A stretch of 64,000 nt of DNA from Trichobilharzia szidati (lineage: Eukaryota; Platyhelminthes; Trematoda; Strigeidida; Schistosomatidae), in the NCBI GenBank assembly GCA_944472155.2, contig OX235272.1, forward strand, positions 90,092,020 through 90,156,019, in the 5' to 3' direction. This document shows, piece by piece, positions 43,901 through 56,581 of the stretch. The stretch's first letter is position 1. Each line of letters begins with the position of its first letter. A program made the translations under genes and the position numbers. A model generated the notes under the pieces. The model was not told where the DNA came from, did not search any database, and was given only the letters and a program-made list of their open reading frames with translations.

Positions 43901-44192
43901 CCCATTGGTCGACAGCCAGTATGATAAGAAGAATAAAACAATAGTAATTAATAATGCTAAGGGTGTATTTTGAGTAAACTTTTATTTAAACAAACTGGAT
44001 AGAAAAATAAAGTAGGAACAGTGGTTTAAAAATATTTCGAAATCAATCCTTTTAATGTACATATAAGTAATATGTGTAGGCCTGTACAAACAGAAACTTA
44101 TGTCATACAAATGTATAACTAAAAGAATATAATCTGTAAAAAGACGATTTATTGTGCATATCGCATAATTTGCTTCAAATCTTATTGAAATA

Positions 44193-44198
44193 TTTATT
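44193..44198 (-). terminator. RAD9A: Poly(A) signal, RAD9 copy A
   Basis: AATAAA at the position exactly 3,396 bases from the one in copy B. Confidence 0.5.
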
Positions 44199-44346
44199 AT
44201 TGTACATAACTGGAATTGAAAAATAACAAAAAGCCAGATTTGTTCAAATCTTTTGATGACAACTTCTTTAAAACATGATAATATCTATAAATATATGTAC
44301 AAAATTGTGAGATCTGCATACAAGTATGAAAAACGGGAAGGGGGGG

Positions 44347-44622
44347 TCAGTCTTCATCGTCTGAATCAGCAACAAGTACAGTATGACCACCGACTGTAGA
44401 TGTCTGATCCATTAGAGTTGAATTTAATATGGTTGTTTTCGATGCTAATATTGATGTTCCTGTTGTTCCTATTGTTGTATTTGTTGTGGTTGTCATAGCT
44501 CTCTGTTCCAACAAATTGGTACGACCAAGTACAGTTGTGTTTGTATTATCTCCAACACCGCCACCACCAAATGTACTAAAACTGTCCTTACCTTGGAAGT
44601 TTGAAAATAGAGCTGAACGGAC
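44347..44622 (-). CDS. RAD9A: RAD9 terminal exon, distal copy (A)
   Basis: Same 276 bases as copy B shifted by 3,396, with acceptor gctttag intact and the frame open to the same stop. Four base differences were counted by eye. Two change amino acids (Thr for Ser and Thr for Lys in the Thr-rich middle); VRSALFSNF and ADSDDED are unchanged. Could be an alternative last exon or a dead duplicate. Confidence 0.75.
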   Translation of the reverse strand, partial: VRSALFSNFQGKDSFSTFGGGGVGDNTNTTVLGRTNLLEQRAMTTTTNTTIGTTGTSILASKTTILNSTLMDQTSTVGGHTVLVADSDDED

Positions 44623-45844
44623 CTAAAGCGTTTAACAAAGAAGGAACACCTTGTGTAGTTAGGCTTTAGTTGAATAAAAATGAGAACAACCACTGAAACC
44701 GAGTAGTGAAAAGAGAAAGAAATCAGACTAGTAGCATTTCATTTCCGATGATCACGTTTATAAACAACACATGCGCTGAGAATAAAGACAATACTAAGAG
44801 AAATAAGAACATCTGGAATTGTAAGGTACTCAACACACTACTACTGCTATAACAATCATTTCCTCTATCATAATTTGTAAATCACTTCGAATTTGGTTAA
44901 GTACTAGACTAGCAATAGGTGCTTAAGTTCCTCAGGATGCTGAAGACTATTAGTGATATGCCTCGAAATCGTTGTAAACGGCGCAGAAGCATTTACTCTT
45001 TGTAATTTCTCACATCGATTAAACCCACACGTTTTTTTGCATGTTACGATTTGTTCTCCCGCACATATATCCTGAGTATAGTTCTCTTAAAGCCCTACTT
45101 TCTGTCTTTTCCCTACCTGTGTGAGCTACATGGAGTGGTACAGCTTGAAGTGCTCCACTTCTGTGTAAAGTTCTATGTTGAAACTCAATCAGTCAGCAAT
45201 AGGCGGAACCGCCACTCGAACTCCAGACGACCTATTGAGCTTAGAACAGAGACTTGATACTATTAGTTCTCAAATAATAAAAGCGGCTTATCGCCATCAC
45301 TACACAAGTAATACATAAAACCTAAAAACCGATAGAGTTTTATTGCTGGAATAGATTAAACAAATAACCGTGTAGTTTTCAAATATACGACTTCAAGTAA
45401 GTTCAACGTACGCCTAGTCATCGCCTTCCTCGATGGGCAATGTAAGCTGATATAGAGTCAGGCTGGAAAAGAGCTAGCGGCGGTCAAACGAAAACATGGC
45501 ACCAGTCAATGAAATCTACAACAGTTAGTCTAGGCCACGTAGGGTGGTGTAGACTTCCTGGTTGGGGTCCTCGGGACGGTAAAAACCAATGGTTGGAAAC
45601 AATTGGTGATATGGCTCAAAATCGTTCTCAATGGCTGTTGCAGATGCATCCACTCATTGTGACTAATGATTTCCAATGAAACTTTTGTTTTTCGTTAATA
45701 CTATTCCTTTGTCTTACACCTCTGTTTACTGTCCATACTATGCATTTCTCCTACTTTCTTCTCTTCCTTTGTGTGCTACAAGGAGGGAGTGTGGCGACTT
45801 GAACTGCTACACATATGTGCAAAGTTCTATGTCGAAAACAGACA

Positions 45845-46075
45845 GACCAACATCAGTTAGAGAGATTACTGAAGGCCAGGGAGCATTGGGCAATTGTTTC
45901 GTCCTAGTCCGAAACTCGTCATCAGACCGCACCCACGAATCCGGGCCCTTCAGGTTACAAGAACCAAGCTCGTTGACTATTCAGTCATTCCAGCGGAAAT
46001 TCAATGACTCGTGAATTCGAACTTCGTCAATTCGTGATGTGGCGTTACCCTCACCCTCACAAGTGCCTTCAATGA
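45845..46075 (-). mobile_element. SINE inside left duplication unit
   Basis: Decayed copy; its twin is at 49,241-49,470. The core here reads CTGATGACGAGT...GGACGAAACAATTG. Confidence 0.65.
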
Positions 46076-47588
46076 GCATCCACTTCACCTTGAAATAGTG
46101 GAGTTTTTTTTGTCGTAAGCAGTTAGGAACAGTCTTCATCCCATACAACAACACTGGGGCACTCAACATAACTAGGTAGGTATGCGAACCATTGCAAATT
46201 TACAAATTACACCGAACGTAACGTACTCTACTCTACTCTACTTGGCAACTGCGTCAAACATAAGATGTATTGGAAGTCGTAGGAAAGAGAATAAACGTAA
46301 TTATGATTGAATTGTACGGTCAAAAAGCTATTAATTAATTTTTTTTAATGATAAAGACTTGTAAATCAAATTCTCAATTTGCAATTTACACCAGTTCAAG
46401 GAGAAGAAATTTCACCAGAGTTTCCTTTCGAAGTTGAAATTGTTCAGAACATAACAAGGGATCTGCTTCATACTATAAACGGTAATCAAGGAAATAAGTA
46501 AATTTTCATAGAACTACATATTACTACTGATTGATTAATACCAGTAGTTGGATACCACTCAAATCAACCAGTAGTGCTTCTTAGCCTGACTGGTTTCAAT
46601 GCACAACTTTGCACAGATATGCAGCAGATCCAATTGCCACACTCCCTTCATGTAGCACACAAACCAAAAGGAGACAGTAAAGAGATTCAAAAGAGAGAGA
46701 GAGAGATAATAAACAGAAATGTGAAGCGAAAATAGTAATATGGAAGAAGAATATGACTTTATTGGGTGTGATAAATCACAAAGAGTGAATGCATCTTTCC
46801 AAGCCATTGAGAACGATTTTCAGCCAGCCATATCACCAACTGTCTCCAACCACTATTGCTTCTTACCATCAGACGTGGCTGGCTTAAACTAACTGTTGTC
46901 GATTTCACTGACTGATGAGGCCATGTCTTCGTTTGCCCACCATTAGGTAACTCTTTTCTAATCTGATCCATCTTATGTCAGCAGTTAACATTGTCCATCG
47001 TTGAGGAAGGAGGTCGATGGCTAGGGGTGCACGCGTGACACATGTCCTAACCATCTCAATCGATGCAGCTGCTTCACAACCTCGTCAATTGACTACCCCT
47101 CCAACTTAACCAGCACTCCACCGAAGCTTAAACTTAATATTACTCACCCTATTATACCACCTAACACGGGAGACAGAACGCAAGCACCTATGATCAAAGA
47201 CAGCTAGCCGGCCTTTTCATGTCTTCCACTTTCAATGGCCATGTCTCACTCACAGCCATAAAGGAGGACACAGCGAACTGCTGAGCAGTACACACGCCCA
47301 TTGGTCGACAGCCAGTATGATAAGAAGAATAAAACAATAGTAATTAATAATGCTAAGGGTGTATTTTGAGTAAACTTTTATTTAAACAAACTGGATAGAA
47401 AAATAAAGTAGGAACAGTGGTTTAAAAATATTTCGAAATCAATCCTTTTAATGTACATATAAGTAATATGTGTAGGCCTGTACAAACAGAAACTTATGTC
47501 ATACAAATGTATGACTAAAAGAATATAATCTGTAAAAAGACGATTTATTGTGCATTTCGCATAATTTGCTTCAAATCTTATTGAAATA

Positions 47589-47594
47589 TTTATT
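47589..47594 (-). terminator. RAD9A: Poly(A) signal, RAD9 copy B
   Basis: AATAAA on the minus strand about 150 bases past the stop of terminal exon B. Confidence 0.6.
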
Positions 47595-47742
47595 ATTGTA
47601 CATTACTGGAATTTAAAAATAAAAAAAGCCAGATTTGTTCAAATCTTTTGATGACAACTTCTTTAAAACATGATAATATCTATAAATATATGTACAAAAT
47701 TGTGAGATCTGCATACAAGTATGAAAAACGGGGGGGGGGGGG

Positions 47743-48018
47743 TCAGTCTTCATCGTCTGAGTCAGCAACAAGTACAGTATGACCACCGACTGTAGATGTC
47801 TGATCCATTAGAGTTGAATTTAATATGGTTGTTTTCGATGCTAATATTGATGTTCCTGTTTTTCCTATTGTTGTATTTGATGTGGTTGTCATAGCTCTCT
47901 GTTCCAACAAATTGGTACGACCAAGTACAGTTGTGTTTGTATTATCTCCAACACCGCCACCACCAAATGTACTAAAACTGTCTTTACCTTGGAAGTTTGA
48001 AAAAAGAGCTGAACGGAC
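47743..48018 (-). CDS. RAD9A: RAD9 terminal exon, proximal copy (B)
   Basis: Acceptor cattttag at 48019-48020, 91 codons and a TGA at 47743-47745. Starts VRSALFSNFQGKDSF, continues with Gly and Thr/Asn-rich sequence and ends HTVLVADSDDED. This is the first copy met by a transcript leaving the 51-kb exon. A run of 13 C follows the stop directly. A poly(A) signal lies about 150 bases on. Confidence 0.85.
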   Translation of the reverse strand, partial: VRSALFSNFQGKDSFSTFGGGGVGDNTNTTVLGRTNLLEQRAMTTTSNTTIGKTGTSILASKTTILNSTLMDQTSTVGGHTVLVADSDDED

Positions 48019-51000
48019 CTAAAATGTTTAACAAAGAAGGAACACCTTGTGTAGTTAGGCTTTAGTTGAATAAAAATGAGAACAACCACTGAAACCGAGT
48101 AGTTAAAAGAGAAAGAAATCAGACTAGTAGCATTTCATTTCCGATGATCACGTTTATAAACAACACATGCGCTGAGAATAAAGACAATACTAAGAGAAAT
48201 AAGAACATCTGGAATTGTAAGGTATTCAACACACTACTACTGCTATAACTATCATTTCCTCTATCATAATTTGTAAATCACTTCAAATTTGGTTAAGCAC
48301 TAGATTAGCAATAGGTGCTTAATTTCCTCAGTATGCTGAAAACTATTAGTGATATGCCTCGAAATCGTTGTAAATGGCGCAGAAGCATTTACTCTTTGTA
48401 ATCTCTCATATCGATTAAACCCACACGTTTTTTTCCATGTTACTATTTGTTCTCCCGCATATATCTCCTAAGTATAGTTCTCTTAAAGCCCTACTTTCTG
48501 TCTTTTCCCTACCTGTGTGTGCTACATGGAGTGGTACAGCTTGAACTGCTCCACTTCTGTGTAAAGTTCTATGTTGAAACTCAATCAGTCAGCAATAGGC
48601 GGAACCGCCACTCGAACTCCAGACCACCTATTGAGCTTGGAACAGAGACTTGATACTATTAGTTCTCAAATAATAAAAGCGGCTTATCGCCATCACTACA
48701 CAAGTAATACATAAAACCTAAAAACCGATAGAGTTTTATTGCTGGCATAGACTAAACAAATAACCGTGTAGTTTTCAAATATACGACTTAAAGTAAGTTC
48801 AACGTACGCCTAGTCATCGCCTTCCTCGATGGGCAATGTAAGCTGATATAGAGTCAGGCTGGAAAAGAGCTAGCGGCGGTCAAACGAAAACATGGCACCA
48901 GTCAATGAAATCTACAACAGTTAGTCTAGGCCACGTAGGGTGGTGTAGACTTCCTGGTTGGGGTCCTCGGGACGGTAAAAACCAATGGTTGGAAACAATT
49001 GGTGATATGGCTCAAAATCGTTCTCAATGGCTGTTGCAGATGCATCCACTCATTGTGACTAATGATTTCCAATGAAACTTTTGTTTTTCGTTAATACTAT
49101 TCCTTTGTCTTACACCTCTGTTTACTGTCCATACTATGCATTTCTCCTACTTTCTTCTCTTCCTTTGTGTGCTACAAGGAGGGAGTGTGGCGACTTGAAC
49201 TGCTACACATATGTGCAAAGTTCTATGTCGAAAACAGACAGACCAACATCAGTTAGAGAGATTACTGAAAGCCAGGGAGCATTGGGCAATTGTTTCGTCC
49301 TAGTCCGAAACTCGTCATCAGACCACACCCACGAACCCGGGCCCTTCAGGTTACAAGAACCAAGCTCGTTGACCATTCAGTCATTCCAGCCGAAATTCAA
49401 TGACCCGTGAATTCTAACTTCGTCAATTCGTGATGTGGCGTTACCCTCACCCTCACAAGTGCCTTCAATGAGCATCCACTTCACCTTGAAATAGTGGAGT
49501 TTTTTTTGTCGTAAGCAGTTAGGAACAGTCTTCATCACATACAACAACACTGGGGCACTCAACATAACTAGGTAGGTATGCGAACCATTGCAAATTTACA
49601 ACTTACACCGAACGTAACGTACTCTACTCTACTCTACTTGGCAACTGTGTCAAACATAAGATGTATTGAAAATCGTAGGAAAGAGAACAAACGTAATTAT
49701 GATTGAATTGTACGGTCAAAAAGCTATTACTTAATTTTTTTTAATGATAAAGACTTGTAAATCAAATTCTCAATTTGCAATTTACACCAGTTCAAGGAGA
49801 AGAAATTTCACCAGAGTTTCCTTTCGAAGTTGAAATTATTCAGATCACAACATGTGATCTGCTTGATACTATAAACGGTAATCAAGGAAACAAGCAAATT
49901 TTCATAGAACTGCATACTACTACTGATTGATTGATATGAGTAGTTGGATACCACTCAAATCAACCAGTAGTGCTTCTTAGCCTGACTGGTTTCAATGCAC
50001 AACTTTGCACAGATATGCAGCAGATCCAATTGCCACACTCCCTTCATGTAGCACACAAACCAAAAGAAGACAGTAAAGAGATTCAAAAGAGAGAGAGAGA
50101 GATAATAAACAGAAATGTGAAGCGAAAATAGTAATATGGAAGAAGAATATGACTTTATTGGATGTGATAAATCACAAAGAGTGAATGCATCTTTCCAAGC
50201 CATTGAGAACGATTTTCAGCCAGCCATATCACCAACTGTCTCCAACCATTATTGCTTCTTACCATCAGACGTGGCTGGCTTAAACTAACTGTTGTGGATT
50301 TCATTGACTGATGAGGCCATGTCTTCGTTTGACCACCACTAGGTAACTCTTTTCCAACTGGATCCATCCTATGTCAGTCAGCTTACATTGTCCGTCGTCG
50401 AGGAAGGAAATCGATGGCTAGGAGTGCATGCGTAACACATGTCCTAACCATCTCAATCGATGCAGCTGCTTCACAATCTCGTCGAATCATCTCCCCTCCC
50501 ACTTACCTAGCACTCCACTGAAACTTAACCTCAATATTACTCACCCTATTATACCACTTAACACGGGAGATAGAACGCAGACACCTATGATCAAAGACAG
50601 CTAGCCGGCCTTTTCATGTCTTCCACTTTCAATGGCCATGTCTCACTCAGAGCTATAAAGGAGGACAGAGTAAACTGCTGAGCTTCTTATCCGGACGGTC
50701 GTTTCGCTAGTTTGGGGTATATTATCACCATCAGAATTCAATTCAAATCGTGTTTAAAATACTCTAAAATTTTCAGAAGAATATACTTTTCATACCAACT
50801 GAGTGCTCCTGACTTAACAATTGTATTTAAACAGTTTACACAAATGTATGAAATGCAGTCTCTTTATTTAGAAACTAGTAATGCTTATTAAATAGATATA
50901 CTGGAACAATTTATTTTAATAGATATTTTTAAATAATACATATATATGTATATAACATTACTGATACAAAAACATAAATTTATCTTTTGTTAACATCATC

Positions 51001-54000
51001 ATATGTGATCAACATACCTTCTTAAGTGGCGTTTCACTTTGAGAATCACGACTGTGATGTGAACTAGGAAACTGAAATTTTAAAAAAACACGCAACAAGG
51101 ATAAAAATTTTCCCCAAAAGAATACAATGAGATTTTGAAGCTTGAAGAGGAAGTTGTTCAACTACAAAGTAAAATAACGTCACCGCGCTACTCAATGCAA
51201 CAAGATATCCCCCCACCCCTAAAATAAAACAATCTTCAATTCGAACCGAACTACGATTAATTAATTATTTTCATTGTAAAGGTACTACTGATGAATGTGA
51301 TTTTAGTCGACTCCTATATCTCTGGAGTTTACTTGCCACTATAGCGAAAGGTTTCCCAAGCTGAAAGTTCGCGCTCATGATTTAGTTCTTTTAGTTAAAA
51401 ACACTGATAAAATTTAGTCTTCTGAAAAAATTGAAGAAAAACCTGAGCACGTTCGGCATGTGATTTGCCTCTATCATATGTAATATGATGTTACAGGAGT
51501 GACCTTCACCTTTAACGGTAGAACACAGAGGTAACTGGTAGCAGAATTGTCCACTAGGTAAAATTACATACAACTCTGAAGCAATCTCTCAGTCAATCCT
51601 CTCTGTATCTTCTCCAGTAGATATTACTGTATAACACTGTGTGACTTTATTAAAATAAATTTTATGCATAATGAAATTCTTCTCCAGTGCAGTAGAAGTA
51701 GTGGTAGTCTAGTGATCAGCAGTGTATTGTTGTTCAGATTATGGAATTTGTGGGGATTTCGGCTTAATTCATTGGGTGGCCATTAAATCGCGTCCCAGAG
51801 GCTGAGTGGTATATAAGCTTGCCTTGTAACCGGAAGGTCCTGGGTTCGAAACCCAGTGGGTGCATACTGCCGATGAGTCCCAAACTAGGGCGAAACATCT
51901 ATCTAGTACTTTCTTGAAAATTAATTTCAACTGTTAGGTTTTCGTCATGAACCAACTCATCATTCAGAGAGATCATTGATAACAAGGGAACACTGGACAA
52001 CCGTTTCGTCTTGTTCTGGGACTCTTCACCAGTGCACACCCATGACCCAGTCAAGGATAGAACCCGAGCCCATTGCCCATGAATTCTCAACACAGCTTCG
52101 GAGCCATTAATGAGCTGGATATTGATATCTAGATTATGCGATCTGGATTATTTCAATTGTTGGAGTTAGAATTCATGGGTCATTGAATCCCAACCTCAAG
52201 TGGCTGAATGATGGGTTTGTGGGTGCGCACAGCCAAAGGGTCTCAAACTAGGATGAAACAACTGATCGGTACTCCCTGGTTTTTAATAGTCTCTGTAACA
52301 GTAAAAACAAAGACAAATCAAGTAGTATCTCGGTGACAATAGTTACTAATTAGAAGAAAATAAAGTGCATAGTCCACTTCAATAGGCTAGGAAGCTCACT
52401 TACAGAATGCTTCATTTTCTCACTTGTAGGCTGTTTATTTGTTAAAGTCATATTTACATCTGCTTGAATAATTTGTGTAGGAAATTCATTTGCTTGTGAT
52501 AACAGACATCTACTGGAGGAAAGAGAATTTGGATTTCTTTTTGTGTTCACCAATACAGTATCATCATTTTGAATGCTAAGAGAAAAGGAAATAACTATTA
52601 TGACTAATAGTAAAACTGTTATGAAGAAAAATAGACAGAAATTAGAAAGTAAGAGCTGCATTTCTAATTAATTAATAATATTTCAAGTCTGTTATCTATT
52701 ACATTAATTTTGAACATGATTACAGTGTGTAACAAGCATACACACCGGATCCTGTTTTCCCTTAAAATTGTCTGCAATTAAAATGCTAATTAAAAGCAAT
52801 GGCGTAGATCCTCCTACCGGTAGCAATAATTATGAAAATATTTCCATACCAGAATATCACAATCTGGTAACGTTTCTGACTGCAGCACTGGATAACACAG
52901 CTTCGAATATCAGGAGAGATATGAGTTCTTTCAAGATTGCAGATACGCCTTGCTGACTGACTGATGAATACCAACAAGCATGAAACTTAAGCCGAACACT
53001 TTCTGCTGACTGCTTCTAACCATCTAATAACAACAAGTCACACTGCACCGTGATGCCAAGTCGCCTAGCATGGTGGCCACATTACAAACTTGACTGTCAG
53101 AATTCAGTCTGCACTAAAAAAGGGACCATAGGCATGATACTAGTTACTAACTAGTGTCTAATCAATGTTCTAAGTGCAAGTATGTTCCTGATGGGTTAAC
53201 AGCTCATTAGGTCAAATATTCCAATTACAGTCAGTGAGTAATAAGATCTAATACCAACTGTTTGACATTGCTAGGTGGAACCACCAGCCTCATATAATGA
53301 TTACGAATTGCAGTTTTATCTTTGCTTCACCACATTAGCCCACCTGTGAATCATATGAACATTTGATTTAAATTCTTCTCAATTCCTAACAGGTAGTCAA
53401 CCGTTTTCTTAAAAAAAAAAACAGTCAACATTTACTAGTCAACAAAATTAAGTGAGCTGTATGTAGAGGTATGCTTAGCATCGCTCTTCATCTCGAAAAA
53501 TCGAATGCATATAATAATTCTCAGAATTATGGGAGTACAAGCCTCCAGTGTGTGTTACTTCCAACAGAGTAACACCCGCCAATCTGTTCAAATGATGCTG
53601 AAAATGACTGGAAGAAAAGAGTGAACAATATCGCACCTATACGTCGTAAAAAATCTTTTAGGCAAAATGTTTTTTGTACATCACAATGTTTTCTTTTGTT
53701 CATTGAACAGAACAGAACTCTATTATAGAGGAGTAATGCTCAACAAATACGCTTAAGAAAATAGAACTGGATTGGATACATTTTAAGGAGACCGTTGGGT
53801 TATATCGTGTACCAGGTATACACCTCGAGTGGAACGCAAATTGAAAACGACTATTAGATAGTTGGAGGCAATCGGCAACTATCTAATATCATCCAATCAG
53901 TGTGCACCGTGATGGCGAGCTACCTAGAATGGTAGCCACATTGCAAACCTGACTGATAGAATTCAGTCTGTACCGAAGAAAGGACTAGACACACTAGTTG

Positions 54001-56540
54001 GGAATCCCTGGATGACATGGAAGAGATCATGTGAGCAGATGAGAGCTTATGGGCAATCACGGACCAGTTAAAGAGGACCACACAGAACAAAACAAAGTAG
54101 AGAAGTGCTGTTGAAGCCTTATGTTCCACTAGGAACCCAAGAGAATAATAATAAATACTATAAGGGATATGTGCAAATTAAAACCAACTAATTCCATTGC
54201 GTCGGTGGCACAGTGGTTAGGACGCTCGCCAACCATGCACATGGTCCGGGGTTCGATCCCCTACCGACGCCCTCCTTTGCCTCGCCAAACCAGTAATAAA
54301 AAGCCGGTAAAGAGGAAAGGTTGGGCATGAGGCTAACAACTTCATCCTGTAAAATAAACACTGCTACAGAAACTTCAAGCCTCTAGCTTGAAGCCCTATG
54401 TTCCACTGGGAAAGTTAAAGGAAAAAAATTCCATGTTCACTTACTGATGTCTATTATACGTAAATAATATTGTGGAGAATAAGACTTAAAATTGAGATCA
54501 AAGGTGATAAACTCATGTGTTTATTGTCTTAAATAAACGATTACGATAAGTTCACAGCAAATCATTACTAATCATCATATTCTTATAAAACTGACGCCTT
54601 TATTGTTGCTATTAATAAGCCTTTCATCTCCGATCACTGACTATAATGTCGAAAATATTTGGCTTGAGTACTCAAAATGTAGGCAGTTGTTGATTTAAAA
54701 ATAGCAATAGATGACAATGATTTACGCCGATAATAGTGAAGCAGATGTATTCACTAGAATGTTGAATGTCTTGTTATTCTCCATATACATTCCCAAACTT
54801 GTTATTTGCTTGACAGAGTAGTAAAGTGGGAAGGAACACATTGATATCCGACTTTTGAAGGTTATGAGAAGTGAGGACACCTGTTATTGCAAACAAACTA
54901 TTTTAAAATGACAGTGAAGGGTGGAAACAACTAACTCCTAACAACCTTATGACCTTAGTACACTTTGTGAACACAAACCATATGACCAACAACCCAATAC
55001 ACATATCTCAAAATGTGAAAATGTATTACTAGTTGTATTTAACAACTGCTACAGCAAACATCACAGGTAATATAACCTCCTTGGTAAACTAAAGTGAGTG
55101 ATATTTGTAGAAATTATAAATAACCCCTTAATTTCTTGGCATAAAAATCAAGTTTACAAATAAAACTTACTTTTCGTCTGCAAATAAACTAGGAGGACGT
55201 TGCAGTGGGACAGGAGTTCTATTCAACAGTGAGTGGCGAGAAGACTCAGACTGCTGAGAACTAGGAAGTGAACATCCATCTGAAGGGAAGGTCGCTAGAA
55301 CATATCGAGCACTGAGTCGTGTCTCGTGCGTACAAGCAAATATTATAGGCTTTCCTGGTCGATCACAGTATATTCTTATCATGGGAGAAATCAATTCACA
55401 AAATGGCAAAATAACCTACAAAAAGGAAATCATTTTTGCACAAAATAAAGTGAAATTAAAAGAACAAAACTAACTGCAGTGAAATTAAACAATAATTTGT
55501 TTTGTAAATACATACTTATCAAGTAAGGATAAAGCTAATTAAAGTTTGAGGATATCTACATTGTCTTACAATTACAAGGTATTTTCACGACAAGTATACA
55601 AATCAAAATAATAAGATCAAATTCTCACGAAGAAAATATACTTTTTCTAATTTGTTTCTTCTAATTTACTCCTTTGCTCTCTGAGTGCGACACAGGGCCT
55701 CAACCTTGAGCTTTGAAGATTCAGTAGCTAGCTTCAGGCCCAACCTTCTCTCTCTACTAAAATTACTACCGGTTAAGCGAGGTTCAGGAGTGCGTCGTCT
55801 GGGAGTCGAACCCCGGGCCAAAGAAGATGTGGTTGGCGAGTATTCTACCACTGAACCGCTGACGTACAAGAAAGCTTACTACTTCACAAAAATCAATGAA
55901 AACATTTCCGTAATTGCCATGCAAATACAAATTCTCTCGTTCGGATACAACACACTAGTGTGAGTCCCGAAAAAACAACATCAACGATGGAGTATATCAA
56001 TTCCAAGTGTCATACAAACAACCTTAGTAGATAGAAGACTGGACAAAAAGTCGAAGGAGAATGATGTAACTAGTGCTTTTCTTTGATTTAACACAACCAA
56101 AATAGCAACTACAATAAAATTCCAAATGAGTAGTAAATATCAGAATCAATCACTGAAACGGAAATGATGAGCAAACTAAAAGTAGCTTTCAATAAGACAG
56201 CAAAAATCAAGAGCAAGAAGAAGGGGGAGGGGAATGAGACACTACATACTAGAATTATTAAAATCGTTAGCGAAATAAAACAACTGAGTATTAAACCTTT
56301 AAAAACGACTATAGTTTACACCAAATTACAGTCTGTTTCGAAAAAAAATGAGTTGCAACAGAGGAAGGGTGAACAAACAAGGCTTCTGTGCGTCACTGGA
56401 GTCTTCAATACAAACCTCAAGATTAACTTTGAAACAACAGTATGAACGAAAACAATAGATTATCCCTCACATAGAGATATAAACAAAACTGGTTGCTGTC
56501 AAGTCTGATGGAAAATAAAGTATTGAAACCAGTCAAATTT

Positions 56541-56581
<41 letters not shown>

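Larger units (their letters stand above)
43555..46950 (+). repeat. 3,396-bp tandem duplication, left unit
   Basis: Direct repeat of the right unit. Landmarks (RAD9 stop, poly(A) signal, SINE fragment, GAGA tract) all recur at +3,396 with only scattered substitutions and small indels. It holds RAD9 terminal exon A, inverted copies of a dispersed repeat (44.9-45.8 kb) and a SINE fragment. Left boundary: sequence left of about 43,555 is only distantly related to the matching place in the next unit. Confidence 0.9.
46951..50346 (+). repeat. 3,396-bp tandem duplication, right unit
   Basis: Second unit, carrying RAD9 terminal exon B. Identity with the left unit ends near 50,346, where the sequence switches to a diverged relative of the same flanking repeat (50.35-50.69 kb). 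Confidence 0.9.

Noticed and set aside
45676..46014. 112-codon frame repeated at 49,072-49,410
   Set aside because: Conserved between the units only because the DNA is duplicated; it runs through dispersed repeat and a reversed SINE, with no domain.
43555..50346. Duplicated RAD9 exon as an assembly error
   Set aside because: Not fully excluded, but the two units differ at many scattered sites and in homopolymer lengths, and the junction is a clean chimera, which favours a real duplication.
52350..52661. Single-exon reading of a membrane protein at the RAD9 52.5-kb exon
   Set aside because: The hydrophobic first third lies upstream of a clear acceptor (tctcttag at 52,576) and is intronic pyrimidine-rich sequence. 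Only 52,404-52,575 fits the RAD9 phases.
54198..54270. Possible tRNA gene (gcgtcgg ... ccgacgc with T arm)
   Set aside because: The acceptor-like ends pair and the T arm is perfect, but the D arm does not pair and the anticodon arm is a long gaccatg/catggtc hairpin. Related copies at 28.3 and 8.8 kb with a common body show it is a SINE head.
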